Origin: Cystobacter fuscus
Lineage (GTDB): Bacteria; Myxococcota; Myxococcia; Myxococcales; Myxococcaceae
NCBI RefSeq assembly: GCF_002305875.1
Contig: NZ_CP022098.1
Span: 7,440,001 to 7,504,000 of the forward strand
Length of the DNA stretch: 64,000 nucleotides
Direction: 5' to 3'
This document shows, one piece after another, positions 1 through 9,894 of the stretch. Made by a program: the position numbers and the translations under genes. The notes under the pieces are model-generated. The model made no database searches. It saw nothing but the letters and a program-made list of their open reading frames with translations, and was not told the DNA's origin. Positions within the stretch are counted from its first letter, which is position 1. Each line of letters begins with the position of its first letter.

Positions 1-64
1 CGGTCACATAACCCTCTCCGCCAGATATGGACGAACCATCCATCGACAGAATTCGATACGGCAT
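1..64 (-). CDS. Partial gene at left edge, last visible gene of the PKS/NRPS operon (possibly patatin-like)
   Basis: Only the first 21 codons are visible on the minus strand, beginning MPYRILSMDG. The ATG shares one base with the TGA of the NRPS gene (TGATG), and a strong ribosome site (GGGAGGTGG) lies inside the end of that gene, so translation is coupled and the gene belongs to the operon. The opening RILSMDG recalls the first strand of patatin-like phospholipases (RILSLDGGG), but the glycine-rich loop that should follow is not obvious, so the family call is weak. It may instead be a tailoring enzyme of the pathway, for example the oxazoline oxidase that the visible modules lack. Confidence 0.6.
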   Translation of the reverse strand, partial: MPYRILSMDGSSISGGEGYVT

Positions 65-3000
65 CACACCACCTCCCTTGAGTGCTGCTCGTTCAGACCC
101 TTCGCCGACATCCCTGCCCGAGGGGCTTCATGACTCGAGGCCGCGGCCAGAACCTTATCCAGACATTCCTGCAACCGGAGTGCAAGCTTAATGACATTTC
201 TCTCATCCATGATGAGCGTCATGTGGTTGCCGGGTACCGCAATCACTTCCACACCCGCCCGGGCGAACCTGCGCACGCTCTCGACGAGCGTGTCCACCCC
301 AATCGCCGGAGGGCCCGCGCGGAAGAGCGTGGCGGGACCTGCGTACGAGGAGAACGTGTAGAGACGCTCGGCCTGCATGGTCACGAGGAAGTTCCGGGCG
401 GTCCGCGCCGCGTCCCGCAGGAACCGCCAGAGGTAGGTGCGCTGGCCGTCGGTGTCCCTGCGGAACAGCTCCCCGAAAGACTCGGGCAGGCTGATGCCCA
501 TCCACCCCCCCACGAGCCTCACGTTCTCATAGTCACGCGGCAGCGGGGCCTCCGTCAGCACCCTCACCATCTGTGAGCTGGCGAATAGCCCCTCCCCGTT
601 CTCCCCATTGTCCCGAGCGGCCTGCCGGTCGAGCGCCGCGCCATCGATCAGCCCCAGCAGCGCGACCTGCTCTCCCATCGCCTCGAGCTGCCGCGCCATC
701 TCACACACGATGATGCCGCCGAACGACCACCCCGCGAGCCGGTACGGTCCGTGCGGCTGGAGCTGCCGCATGGCGTCCACGTAGAGCGCGGCCGTCTCCT
801 CGATCGTCTCCGGGGGCCGCAGGTCGTCCATGACGCCCGGCATCTGGAAGCCGAAGACGGGCTGCTCCGGACTCAAGTAGCGCGCCAGGGAGACGTAGAC
901 GGCCGGGCTGCCGGCGGAGGGCGGAGCGAAGAACAGCGGTGGCTTGTTTCCCAGGGGCTTCAACGCCACCACGCAGTCGGGTAGCCGCAGGGCCAGCGCG
1001 GACTGGGCTCCCGAGTGCGCGTCCACCCAGCGGGCCAGCTCCTCGACCGTGGGACGCTCGAAGACCTCGTTGAGAGGAACCTCGACGCCCAGACGGGACC
1101 GGATGCGCGCGATGAGGGTGACGGCGAGCAGCGAGTGTCCTCCCAGCTCGAAGAAGCTCGCGTTGGGCGCCACGGTGCCGAGCCCCAGCAGCTCGCCGAA
1201 GAGGGCCTGGAGCTGACGCTCCGTCTCGCTGCTGCCCACCCGCCGCACCAGGGCACTGGCCTCATGCTCTCGTTCGGGCGGCGGTGGCAGGGCCTTGCGG
1301 TCGATCTTCCCGCTGGGCGTGAGCGGCAGTGCCTCGAGGATCACGAAGACCGCCGGGATCATGTACTCGGGGATCACCCCGTGGAGGGACTTCCGAAGCT
1401 CCTCCTTCAGCGCCCCCTCCGCCTGGGCGCCCCACGTGCGCGGCTCGACGTAGGCCACCAGGCGCGGCTCACGGCCCGGCGCGCGCTGCAACACCACGGC
1501 GGCCTGGACCACCTGGGGGTGCCGCCCGAGCGCCGACTCGATCTCCCCCGGTTCCACCCGATGGCCGCGGATCTTGAGCTGATCGTCCAACCGACCCAGG
1601 TACTCGATCCGGCCGTCCGGGAGATGACGGGCGAGATCCCCCGTGCGGTAGAGCCGGGCGCTCCCGGTGCCGGGGGTCTCCAGCTCGAAGGGGTTGGGGA
1701 TGAACCGCTCGGCCGTCAGCTCCGGACGGCCCAGATAGCCCCGGGCCAGTCCGACCCCACCGATGTGGAGCTCGCCGGGCACACCGATGGGCACCGGCTG
1801 TCGATTCCGGTCCAGGATGTAGAGCTGCGTGTTGGCGATCGGCCGGCCGATGGGAATCCGCTCCGGGAGCGGCCCGTCACCCGGGAGCAGCTCCTCGATG
1901 CAACAAGCCACGGCGGCCTCGGTCGGACCGTATTCGTTGATGATGCGGGTGGCGATGCGCTGCCGCCGCCAGGTGGCCAGGTCCACTCCGTGAAGGCCCT
2001 CTCCACCGAGCACGGCCGCGTGCGCCCGCTCGAGCACCCTCTGGGCACGGCCGAGACCGTCGAAAGCCCTGAGGTGGGAGGGCGTCATCTTGATGAAGCT
2101 GAATCCCCCCTCGGGATAGTCCTCCGAGGTCAACAGCTCGAGCTCCTTGCCGCGCGGAAGCAGGAACAGGGCGCGTCCCGCGAGCAGCGGGGCGAAGAGG
2201 CTCGTCAGGGTGCCATCGAAGCTGACGGAGCCGAGCACCGGACTTCCCGTGCCCTCCTGGAGCTTGTAGGCGTCGACGCACCACTTCAGGTAGTTGACGA
2301 TGCTCCGGTGGGTGATCTCCGTGCCCTTCGGCTGCCCCGTCGAGCCCGAGGTGTAGAGGATGTACGCGAGATGATCGGGGCCCACCTCGCGGCGCAGATG
2401 CTTGCCAGTGACCTCCGGGAGCTCCTCGTCCACCGGGATGACCGTGAAGCTCCCCAGCGCCGAGAGCCGCCCCGCGAGCTCGCCCGAGGAGAGCACCACC
2501 CGAGGTCTCGCATCGCCGAGGATGCGCCGGAGCCGATCGGAGGGCTCGCCAGGATCGAGCGCGAGGAACGCGCCGCCGGCCTTGAGCACCGCCAGGAAGC
2601 TCACGATCAACTCCGGTGAGCGCTCCAGGTAGATGCCGACGACCCCCTCGGGCCCGATCCCCTGCGCCTGCAGGTACACCGCGAGCCGATCACTGTGTTG
2701 ATCGAGCTCGCCATAGGTGAGCTCCCAGTCATCCACGACGACGGCGCAGGCGTCGGGTGATCGCAGGGCCCGGGCCTCGATCAACTCGTGCAGGCACTGG
2801 CTGCCAGGGTAGTCCTTCCGGGTGTCGTTCCACTGCCGCAGCACGCGCTCGCGGCTGGCCGCGGAGAGCAGCGGAAGCCCGGCGATCGGCCGCTCGGGCT
2901 CGCTCAGGAGCCCCTCGAGGAGCGTCTGGAAGCACTCCACGTAGTGTTCGATGGTTCCCCGATCGAAGAGATCGCGGTTGAACACGAACCGTCCCGTGAG

Positions 3001-4386
3001 CCGATCCCCGTGATCCTCCACGAAGAGGTTGAGATCGAAGCGGGAGGTGGTGGTCTCGAACTCCAGCGGCTGGAGCTTCACCCCACCCTGCTCCGGATAT
3101 CCGCCCGGCACCCGGACCCAGGAGAACACGGTCTGGAACAACGGGTTGTAGCCGGGGTTTCTCGGTGGCTTCAGCTCCTCGACGAGGAGATCGAAGGGCA
3201 GATCCTGGTGCTCGAAGGCCTCGAGCACCACCTCGCGGACGCGCTCCACCAGCGTCGAGAAGCCGAGGCCGCCTCCGCAGTCCACCCGCATCACCAGGTT
3301 GTCCACGAAGAAGCCCACCAGGGGCTCGAGCTCATTGCGGCTCCGGTTGATGGAGTTGGCCCCCAGGGCCACGTCATCCCGTCCCGTGAGCCGGTGCAGG
3401 AGCGCGAAGAACGCGGCCAGCATGCCCATGAAGGGCGTGGCGTTGGCGGCATGGCTCGAGGTCTTCAAGAGCTCCGTGAGCCGAGGCGCGAGCTCGAAGG
3501 GGACCTCTCCCCCCGCGTAGGTCTGCACCCGGGGGCGCGCGCGATCCGCGGGGAGCTCGAGCAGCGGAGGCAACCCGGCGAGCTTCTTCCGCCAGTAGTC
3601 CACGAGCTTCCGACGACCCTCGCCCTTCAGGAAGTCCCGCTGCCAGATGGCGAAGTCGGAGTACTGGATCCCCAGGGGCGGCAGAGGGGACGGCTGCCCA
3701 CCGCCAAAGGCGGCGTAGAGCGTCATGAGCTCCCGGACGAGGATCCCTCGCGCCCACTCGTCCGCCGCGATGTGGTGCATGCAGACCTGGATGAACTGAC
3801 CCTCGGGCCCCCGATCGATCACCAGGAGTCGAACCACCGGGCCCCTGGAGAGATCGAAAGGCCGCTCGCCCTCCCGCTGGAGGAAGGCCTCCGTCCCTCG
3901 CGGCTCGACGGCGAGCACCTCTCTCTCGTCGAGCACGCGGAACTCGATCCGCGGCTCGGGATCGACGATCTGAACGGGCACCCCCTCCTGCTCGGCGTAA
4001 CGCGTACGGAGGATCTCGTGGCGACGGATGATCTCGATGAAGCAGCGCTCCAAGAGCCTCGCATCGAGATGGCCGTCGACTCGCAGCGGCATCACCAGGT
4101 TGTAGGCGGAGCTTCCGGGCTCCAGGCGGTCGAGGAACCACAGCCGCTGCTGCCCATAGGAGAGAGGCGCGGACCCACCACGAGAGACCGGGGTGATGGC
4201 GACCGTCGACTTCTCCCGATTGCGCGCGTGCAGCAGCTCGAGCAGCCCGCTCTTGTGCTCGGACAGTGTCCTCCGCAGCGCCTCATCGGCGGCCCCCTTC
4301 GGGGCCCGAAGCCGCAGCGACTCGCCTTCCGCCCAGACCTCGATGCCCCGTCGATTCAGCTCGGCGAGCAACTCCCCCAGACTCAT
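64..4386 (-). CDS. Terminal NRPS module, C-A(Asn-like)-PCP-TE
   Basis: This 1440-residue protein is the last visible module and should add an amino acid to the finished polyene and release it. Residues 1-55 form a TubC-type N-terminal docking domain. A condensation domain follows (about 70-510) with an intact HHxxxD motif at 204-209. The adenylation domain (about 530-1035) has the phosphate loop TSGSTGQPKG and a ten-residue code I read as DGTKVGEVAK, close to the Asn code DLTKLGEVGK. The carrier protein has its serine at 1085 (LGGHSL), and a type I thioesterase has GWSFGG with Ser1221 and a late His in PGNH. The start overlaps the end of the upstream PKS gene by ATGA. Asparagine is the terminal amino acid of DKxanthenes, which agrees with this reading. 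The code is from manual alignment, so Asp is not excluded. Confidence 0.9.
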   Translation of the reverse strand: MSLGELLAELNRRGIEVWAEGESLRLRAPKGAADEALRRTLSEHKSGLLELLHARNREKSTVAITPVSRGGSAPLSYGQQRLWFLDRLEPGSSAYNLVMPLRVDGHLDARLLERCFIEIIRRHEILRTRYAEQEGVPVQIVDPEPRIEFRVLDEREVLAVEPRGTEAFLQREGERPFDLSRGPVVRLLVIDRGPEGQFIQVCMHHIAADEWARGILVRELMTLYAAFGGGQPSPLPPLGIQYSDFAIWQRDFLKGEGRRKLVDYWRKKLAGLPPLLELPADRARPRVQTYAGGEVPFELAPRLTELLKTSSHAANATPFMGMLAAFFALLHRLTGRDDVALGANSINRSRNELEPLVGFFVDNLVMRVDCGGGLGFSTLVERVREVVLEAFEHQDLPFDLLVEELKPPRNPGYNPLFQTVFSWVRVPGGYPEQGGVKLQPLEFETTTSRFDLNLFVEDHGDRLTGRFVFNRDLFDRGTIEHYVECFQTLLEGLLSEPERPIAGLPLLSAASRERVLRQWNDTRKDYPGSQCLHELIEARALRSPDACAVVVDDWELTYGELDQHSDRLAVYLQAQGIGPEGVVGIYLERSPELIVSFLAVLKAGGAFLALDPGEPSDRLRRILGDARPRVVLSSGELAGRLSALGSFTVIPVDEELPEVTGKHLRREVGPDHLAYILYTSGSTGQPKGTEITHRSIVNYLKWCVDAYKLQEGTGSPVLGSVSFDGTLTSLFAPLLAGRALFLLPRGKELELLTSEDYPEGGFSFIKMTPSHLRAFDGLGRAQRVLERAHAAVLGGEGLHGVDLATWRRQRIATRIINEYGPTEAAVACCIEELLPGDGPLPERIPIGRPIANTQLYILDRNRQPVPIGVPGELHIGGVGLARGYLGRPELTAERFIPNPFELETPGTGSARLYRTGDLARHLPDGRIEYLGRLDDQLKIRGHRVEPGEIESALGRHPQVVQAAVVLQRAPGREPRLVAYVEPRTWGAQAEGALKEELRKSLHGVIPEYMIPAVFVILEALPLTPSGKIDRKALPPPPEREHEASALVRRVGSSETERQLQALFGELLGLGTVAPNASFFELGGHSLLAVTLIARIRSRLGVEVPLNEVFERPTVEELARWVDAHSGAQSALALRLPDCVVALKPLGNKPPLFFAPPSAGSPAVYVSLARYLSPEQPVFGFQMPGVMDDLRPPETIEETAALYVDAMRQLQPHGPYRLAGWSFGGIIVCEMARQLEAMGEQVALLGLIDGAALDRQAARDNGENGEGLFASSQMVRVLTEAPLPRDYENVRLVGGWMGISLPESFGELFRRDTDGQRTYLWRFLRDAARTARNFLVTMQAERLYTFSSYAGPATLFRAGPPAIGVDTLVESVRRFARAGVEVIAVPGNHMTLIMDERNVIKLALRLQECLDKVLAAASSHEAPRAGMSAKGLNEQHSREVV

Positions 4387-7300
4387 AGCGTCAGTTCCTC
4401 GAGCTCGTCGGACGCGGCAGGGGCACGAGCGAGCAGCTCGCTGAGCTCGAGCTGCGTGTGCAGCGCCTCCACGATTCCGTCGAGGGCGGTTCCATCGATG
4501 AAGCGGGCCATGGGCAGATCCACGCCCAGCTCGCGCCCGATGCGGTTCTTCAGCTCGACCGCGCGCAGCGAGTCGAGCCCCATCTCGTTGAGTGAGATCT
4601 TCTTCTGGAGCACTTCATGATCCGGAGCGAACCCCAGCAGGGACGCCAGCCGGCCCTGGACATAGCGCGCCAGCAGCTCACGCCGACGCGTGCTGTCCGT
4701 CCGCTTGAGTTCATCCAGCAGCTCATGCATTCGCGAGGCGGCAACGGAGCGGGACTGCTCGGGCATGAGGCCGGAGAACAAGGGGCCGTGGCCCGGCGAG
4801 AAGGTCGCACCCGCCGCGGAGACATTGAAGGGCACCACGCCCATCTGGGTGACCTCTCGCGCCAGGAGCTCCTCGAGGATCTGCAGCGCCTGCTGAGGTG
4901 GGAGGCTGGAGGCGTCCGAAGCCGAACCGCCCCCCTTGGATGACGTCTTCGACGCCATTCCCGCACCGGACCACCGCCCCCAGTTGATGCTGAGCGCCGG
5001 CAACCCTCGCCTGCTCCGGTGATGCGCCAGCGCATCGAGGAAGCCGTTGGCCGCCACGTAGTTGGCCTGCCCCGCCACGCCAATGAGTGACGCCGCGGAT
5101 GAGTACATCACGAAGAGATCGAGCGGGAGCTGGGCCGTGGCGAGGTGCAGGTTCCACGCGCCCTGCGCCTTCGGCGCGAACACACGCGAGAAGCGCTCCC
5201 GATCCTGGAGCAACATCACCCCGTCATCCAGCACACCCGCCGAGTGGAAGATTCCCCGCAACCGGGACCCTCGAGCGGAGATCTCGTCCACGAGGCGCTG
5301 GACGTCCTCCAGGCGCGAGACGTCGGCCCGGGCCACGGTGACCTGACAGCCACTCGCCGTCAGCGCCGAGATCGTGGCCTTCGCCTCCGCTCCCGGCTCG
5401 CCGCGGCCGGTCAGGACCAGATGACGGGCCCCAGACCGAACCAGCCACTCCGCGGTGGCCAACCCGAGGGCTCCCAGGCCGCCCGTGATGAGATACGTCC
5501 CGTCCGCCAGGATCCGCACCGGCGTGGTCCGGCTCGAGGCCTTGCCAGGCCGCGCGAGCCGGGCACCCAGGAGCTGACCCCCGCGCAGGGCCATCATGTT
5601 CTCCTCGGGAGGCTGGACGATGAGCTGGAACAGCCTCGCGGGCGCATCCTCGCTGGTGTCCAGATCCACCAGCCGGCAGCCGAGCTCCGGATGCTCGATC
5701 GCGGCGGCGCGGCCGAGTCCCCAGATCGGCACCTGGGTGAGACCCTCCACGGCATCCGCCGGAGCGGCCGCGACGGCCCCACGCGTTGCCAGCCACAGCA
5801 CGGGCCGCTGAGCCCAGGGGGCGCGAGCCAAGGCCTGGGTGAGGTGGAGCACTCCCGCCGTACTGCGCGCGGTGGCGTCCGCCAGTCCCTCGGCGGAGAG
5901 CCCCGTCGCCCCGCGCTCGTCGAGTCCCCACAAGCAGGCAACGACCGTCGGCGCCGCGCCTCCCTCGGAGACCTCCCGCAGCAGCCTGTCGAAGCTCGCC
6001 GCATCGGTCGGATCGAGCCGGTAGTGATCCGGGTCGACGCGCTCGTAGCCCGCGCCCTGGGTCACCGTCACGCATGTCCCGGAGTGTTGCAGCACCCGCT
6101 CCTTCAACTGCGTCCCGACGCCACCCGAGTCCGCCAGCAGCAGCCAGCGACCGGGCCGGGTCGGGACCTGCTCGCGCGCCCCGGGAGCGCGCTGCTCACG
6201 CCACACCAGCTCGAAGAGGAACTCCCGCCAGGAGTCCGAGAACGAGGCCATGACCGCGCTCCGGTCGAACTGCTTGAGCAGCAGGCCCTCCACCTCGGCG
6301 ATGGGCTCTCCGTCCTCGTCGAAGATCCGCAGGTCGGTGCTCAGCACCTCGGAGGAAGCCATGGAACGCTCGTCGCCTCGGACGTGCACCCAGACGCTGC
6401 TACCGGGCTTCTTGAACCAGCGCAGCCGCTCGATCCCGACCGGAATCCGTTGCCGGCTCTCCCCCGAGGCCGGAACCTCCTCCATGAACACGGCCGCGAC
6501 CGCCTGGAAGCAAGCATCGAGGAGCAGGGGATGCAGCCAGTAATTCCCCACTCCCAGGATGTGGCTGTCGGGCAGCCGGACATGCGCGAGGCAGCCGTTC
6601 TTCTCGAACCTCAGCTCGTCGATGCCCTGGAACGACGGGCCGTACTCGAGCCCACCGCGCTCCATCATCTCGTAGAACGACGTGGTCGGGCGCGGCTGCG
6701 AGAACCGCGGGAACAGCTCCTTCGCGAGATCGACACGCGCCCCTCGCTCGAGGCCCTCCGCGACTCGACCGTGGGCGAGGCGGACCCAGCTCCGATCCGC
6801 GCCGCTTCCCTGGCTGTAGATCTCGAAGCGGGTGCTCCCCTCTTCCGGTGTCAGCACCGTCTGGACGTCATTCCTCACGGCCTCCTTGAACACCAGCGGC
6901 CGCTCCAGCTCGATCGCCTTCAGCTCGATCGGCCGCTCTCGCGGATCCGCATGGTGCGCGGCGCCGAGCGCCATCTCGACGTAGCAGGCGGCCGGGAGCA
7001 ACGTCGTCCCGAGGACGCGGTGCTCCCCGATGAAGGCGGGCTCGCGAGCGCTCAGGCGGGCCGCGAACCGTGCCTCCTTCGCTCCGGCGAGCGCCAGGGG
7101 GGCGCCCAACAACGGATGCACGTCGCCACGCGACAGCTCACGCTCCGGCGCGTACTGCCGGGAGCCCCCCTCCCCGGTCTCGATCCAGTAGCGCTCACGC
7201 TGGAAGGGGTACGTCGGCAGGGAGAGCTGCCGACGCTCGAATGGCACATCGAAAGCGGCCCAGTCGATCTCGCAGCCGCGCACATACAGCTCTCCCAGGC

Positions 7301-9887
7301 TGGAGAGAATCTGCGCCGTCTCTCCCTCCGCGGGGCGCAGGCTCGGGAGCCAGCACAGCTCGTCCGCCTCCGGGAAGACCCGGCGCCCGATTCCCGCCAG
7401 GATTGGAGCCGGACCCACCTCGAGGAACATCCGGTGTCCCTGCTCGCGCAGGAGCGACAGCCCCTTGGCGAAGAGGACGGGCTGCCGGAGGTGACGGCAC
7501 CAGTATTCGGGCCGGGTGATCTCGTCGACCACGAACCGGCCCTCCAGGGTGGAGGCCAGCGGGATGCGCGGCGCCGAGAACTTCACCCCGCGGAACGCCT
7601 CGGCCAGCTTGCCGAGCACCGGCTCCATGTGCGGAGAATGGTAACCCTGGGAGATCCGCAGGAGCTTGCGGTGGATCCCCCGCCGCTCGAACTCCTCCGC
7701 CACCTTCAGGACGGCGGACTTGTCTCCAGAGATGACCATGTCCTCCGGGCCGTTGATCGCCGCGAAGGAGACGATCCCCGCATAGGGCGCGATGGCCTGG
7801 GTCACGGTCTCCAGATTGGCGGCGATCGCCAGCATCGCGCCCTCCCCCGGAGCCTGACTCGCGAGCCGCGCGCGCTCCACGACCAACCGCAGCGCCTCCT
7901 CGATGCTGAAGACGCCCGCGACGACGGCCGCCGTGTACTCACCCAGGCTGTGCCCGATCAGCACTTCCGGAACGACGCCCCACGAGGCCCACAGCTCCGA
8001 AAGCGAGTACTCGAGCGCCACGAGCGCGGGCTGGGCATGACACGAGTCTTCCAGGAGGGTGGCGGACGCCTCACCGAAGAGAATGGTCTCGAGCCGGTGT
8101 TCGAGCAGCCCCTCGAGGGCCTTCGAGCACCGCTGCAGCGCCGTGCGGAACGCTGGCTGGGTCTCGTACAGCTCCCGGCCCACGCCCGGATGGAGCGAGC
8201 CCTGCCCCGTGAACAGGAAGACCGGCCTCGGGCTCTCCGTCCCCCGCCGTGCCTCGCGCTTGGGGCGGATCTTCTCGGCACGCAGCCGCGCCAGGCCCGC
8301 CCGCAGCCCGGCGGCGGTGGCTCCCGACACGGCCGCGCGGTGCTCGAAATGGGAGCGGCCCACATTGGCCGTGTAGCACCAGTCCCCCAGCGCCACGTCG
8401 TCCGGTAGGGCACGCTCGTGCTCTTCCACCAGCGCGTCGAGCGCGGCCTCCGTCTTGGCCGACATCGTCAGCACATGGACGGGACGATCCTTCTCCACCG
8501 GCGTCCGGGTCAGGAGAGGGGCCTCCTCCAGCACGATGTGGACGTTGGTGCCGCTGAACCCGAAGCTGCTGAGCCCCGCGATCCGGCGCCGCGCCCCCCG
8601 AGGCCACGGCTGCGTGGCCGTCGGGATGGTCACCGGCAGATCGTCCCAACGGATGTTCGGGTTGGGCCGCGCGAAGTGGAGGTGCGCCGGGATGGCCTCG
8701 TTCTGCATCGACAGGATCACCTTGATCAGCCCCGCGATCCCGGCGGCGGCCTCGAGGTGCCCGATGTTGGTCTTCACCGAACCGACGAAGAGCGGCTCTT
8801 CTCGCGAGGACTTGCGCCCGAAGACCGCGCGCAGTGCCTCCATCTCGATCGGATCCCCCAGCGAGGTCCCCGTCCCGTGCGCCTCGACGTAATCCACCTG
8901 GCCGGGCTCCACGCCACAGCCCTCCATCGCCATCCGGATGACGCGCTCCTGCGAGCGCCCGTTCGGCACCATCAGCCCGCTGCTCCGACCATCGTGGGTG
9001 ATCGCCGAGCCCCGGATGAGGCCCAGGATCGAATCCCCCTTGGCCAGCGCGTCCGACAGGCGCTTGAGCACGATGACGCCACAGCCCTCGCCGCGCGCGA
9101 AGCCATCCGCGGAGGCATCGAAGGTCTTGCAGCGCCCATCGACCGCCAGCATGCGGTTCTGGCACTCGGACATCATGGTGACGGGCGAGAGGCTCAGGTT
9201 GACGCCGCACGCGAGCGCCAGCTCACTCTCGTCGTTCCGGAGGCTCTGGCAGGCGAGATGGATGGCGACCGCGGAGGAGGAGCAGGCGGTATCCACCGTG
9301 AGCGCGGGGCCCTGGAAGCCCATCGTGTGAGCGAGCCGCCCCGCGGCCATGGAGGGGTAGTTCAGGGATGCCGACTGCATATCCCCGCCCACGGTGAGGC
9401 CGAGCAGGTTGTAGTCGTTGTGCATCATCCCCACGAAGATGCCGGTCCGGCTCCCGACGAGCCCGGCGGGAGGGATGCCCGCCCGCTCCAGGGCCTGCCA
9501 GCACCCCTCGAGCAGCAGGCGCTGCTGCGGATCCATGTCCTTCGCGTCACGCGGCGGGATCCCGAAGAAGCCAGGCTCGAACTGGTCGACGTTTTCGATG
9601 AAGGCGCCGCGGCGCGTGTACATCTTGCCCGGGACGCCCGGGGTGGGATCGTAGAACTCGTCGATGTTCCAGCGATCCGGAGGGATCTCTCGGGTCGCAT
9701 CCTTCCCCTCCTCGAGCAACTCCCAGAAGGTCTCGGGCAGCACCCCTCCTCCCGGAAACCGGCACGACATCCCGACCACCGCGATCGGCTCCGCGGCCAG
9801 GAGTTCCTTCTTGGAGCGAAGCTGGCTCGCCAGATAGGCGAGCTTCACGGGGGGGAGCTCTGCAATGCGTGTGGATAGTTTCGCCAT
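4383..9887 (-). CDS. Type I PKS module, KS-AT-DH-KR-ACP
   Basis: A single 1834-residue reducing module that adds one (E)-double bond per cycle. An N-terminal docking segment (1-33) precedes a complete KS: Cys202 in DTACSSS, His337 in EAHGTGT and His377 in NIGHLEA. The AT has GHSLGE (Ser647), but its specificity motif reads QGYHS (747-751), neither the malonyl HAFH nor the methylmalonyl YASH form. The DH has HxxxGxxxxP (HRVLGTTLLP) and the downstream Asp in LLLDAC. The KR has GGLGALG, an LDD motif (B-type) and the catalytic Tyr in QANYVAAN. No ER or methyltransferase is present. The C-terminal tail (DELEELTL) is the probable partner of the TubC docking domain of the next protein. It starts 7 bases after the previous gene. 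In a DKxanthene-type line this module could be used repeatedly. Confidence 0.93.
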   Translation of the reverse strand: MAKLSTRIAELPPVKLAYLASQLRSKKELLAAEPIAVVGMSCRFPGGGVLPETFWELLEEGKDATREIPPDRWNIDEFYDPTPGVPGKMYTRRGAFIENVDQFEPGFFGIPPRDAKDMDPQQRLLLEGCWQALERAGIPPAGLVGSRTGIFVGMMHNDYNLLGLTVGGDMQSASLNYPSMAAGRLAHTMGFQGPALTVDTACSSSAVAIHLACQSLRNDESELALACGVNLSLSPVTMMSECQNRMLAVDGRCKTFDASADGFARGEGCGVIVLKRLSDALAKGDSILGLIRGSAITHDGRSSGLMVPNGRSQERVIRMAMEGCGVEPGQVDYVEAHGTGTSLGDPIEMEALRAVFGRKSSREEPLFVGSVKTNIGHLEAAAGIAGLIKVILSMQNEAIPAHLHFARPNPNIRWDDLPVTIPTATQPWPRGARRRIAGLSSFGFSGTNVHIVLEEAPLLTRTPVEKDRPVHVLTMSAKTEAALDALVEEHERALPDDVALGDWCYTANVGRSHFEHRAAVSGATAAGLRAGLARLRAEKIRPKREARRGTESPRPVFLFTGQGSLHPGVGRELYETQPAFRTALQRCSKALEGLLEHRLETILFGEASATLLEDSCHAQPALVALEYSLSELWASWGVVPEVLIGHSLGEYTAAVVAGVFSIEEALRLVVERARLASQAPGEGAMLAIAANLETVTQAIAPYAGIVSFAAINGPEDMVISGDKSAVLKVAEEFERRGIHRKLLRISQGYHSPHMEPVLGKLAEAFRGVKFSAPRIPLASTLEGRFVVDEITRPEYWCRHLRQPVLFAKGLSLLREQGHRMFLEVGPAPILAGIGRRVFPEADELCWLPSLRPAEGETAQILSSLGELYVRGCEIDWAAFDVPFERRQLSLPTYPFQRERYWIETGEGGSRQYAPERELSRGDVHPLLGAPLALAGAKEARFAARLSAREPAFIGEHRVLGTTLLPAACYVEMALGAAHHADPRERPIELKAIELERPLVFKEAVRNDVQTVLTPEEGSTRFEIYSQGSGADRSWVRLAHGRVAEGLERGARVDLAKELFPRFSQPRPTTSFYEMMERGGLEYGPSFQGIDELRFEKNGCLAHVRLPDSHILGVGNYWLHPLLLDACFQAVAAVFMEEVPASGESRQRIPVGIERLRWFKKPGSSVWVHVRGDERSMASSEVLSTDLRIFDEDGEPIAEVEGLLLKQFDRSAVMASFSDSWREFLFELVWREQRAPGAREQVPTRPGRWLLLADSGGVGTQLKERVLQHSGTCVTVTQGAGYERVDPDHYRLDPTDAASFDRLLREVSEGGAAPTVVACLWGLDERGATGLSAEGLADATARSTAGVLHLTQALARAPWAQRPVLWLATRGAVAAAPADAVEGLTQVPIWGLGRAAAIEHPELGCRLVDLDTSEDAPARLFQLIVQPPEENMMALRGGQLLGARLARPGKASSRTTPVRILADGTYLITGGLGALGLATAEWLVRSGARHLVLTGRGEPGAEAKATISALTASGCQVTVARADVSRLEDVQRLVDEISARGSRLRGIFHSAGVLDDGVMLLQDRERFSRVFAPKAQGAWNLHLATAQLPLDLFVMYSSAASLIGVAGQANYVAANGFLDALAHHRSRRGLPALSINWGRWSGAGMASKTSSKGGGSASDASSLPPQQALQILEELLAREVTQMGVVPFNVSAAGATFSPGHGPLFSGLMPEQSRSVAASRMHELLDELKRTDSTRRRELLARYVQGRLASLLGFAPDHEVLQKKISLNEMGLDSLRAVELKNRIGRELGVDLPMARFIDGTALDGIVEALHTQLELSELLARAPAASDELEELTL

Positions 9888-9894
9888 CAGGTCC

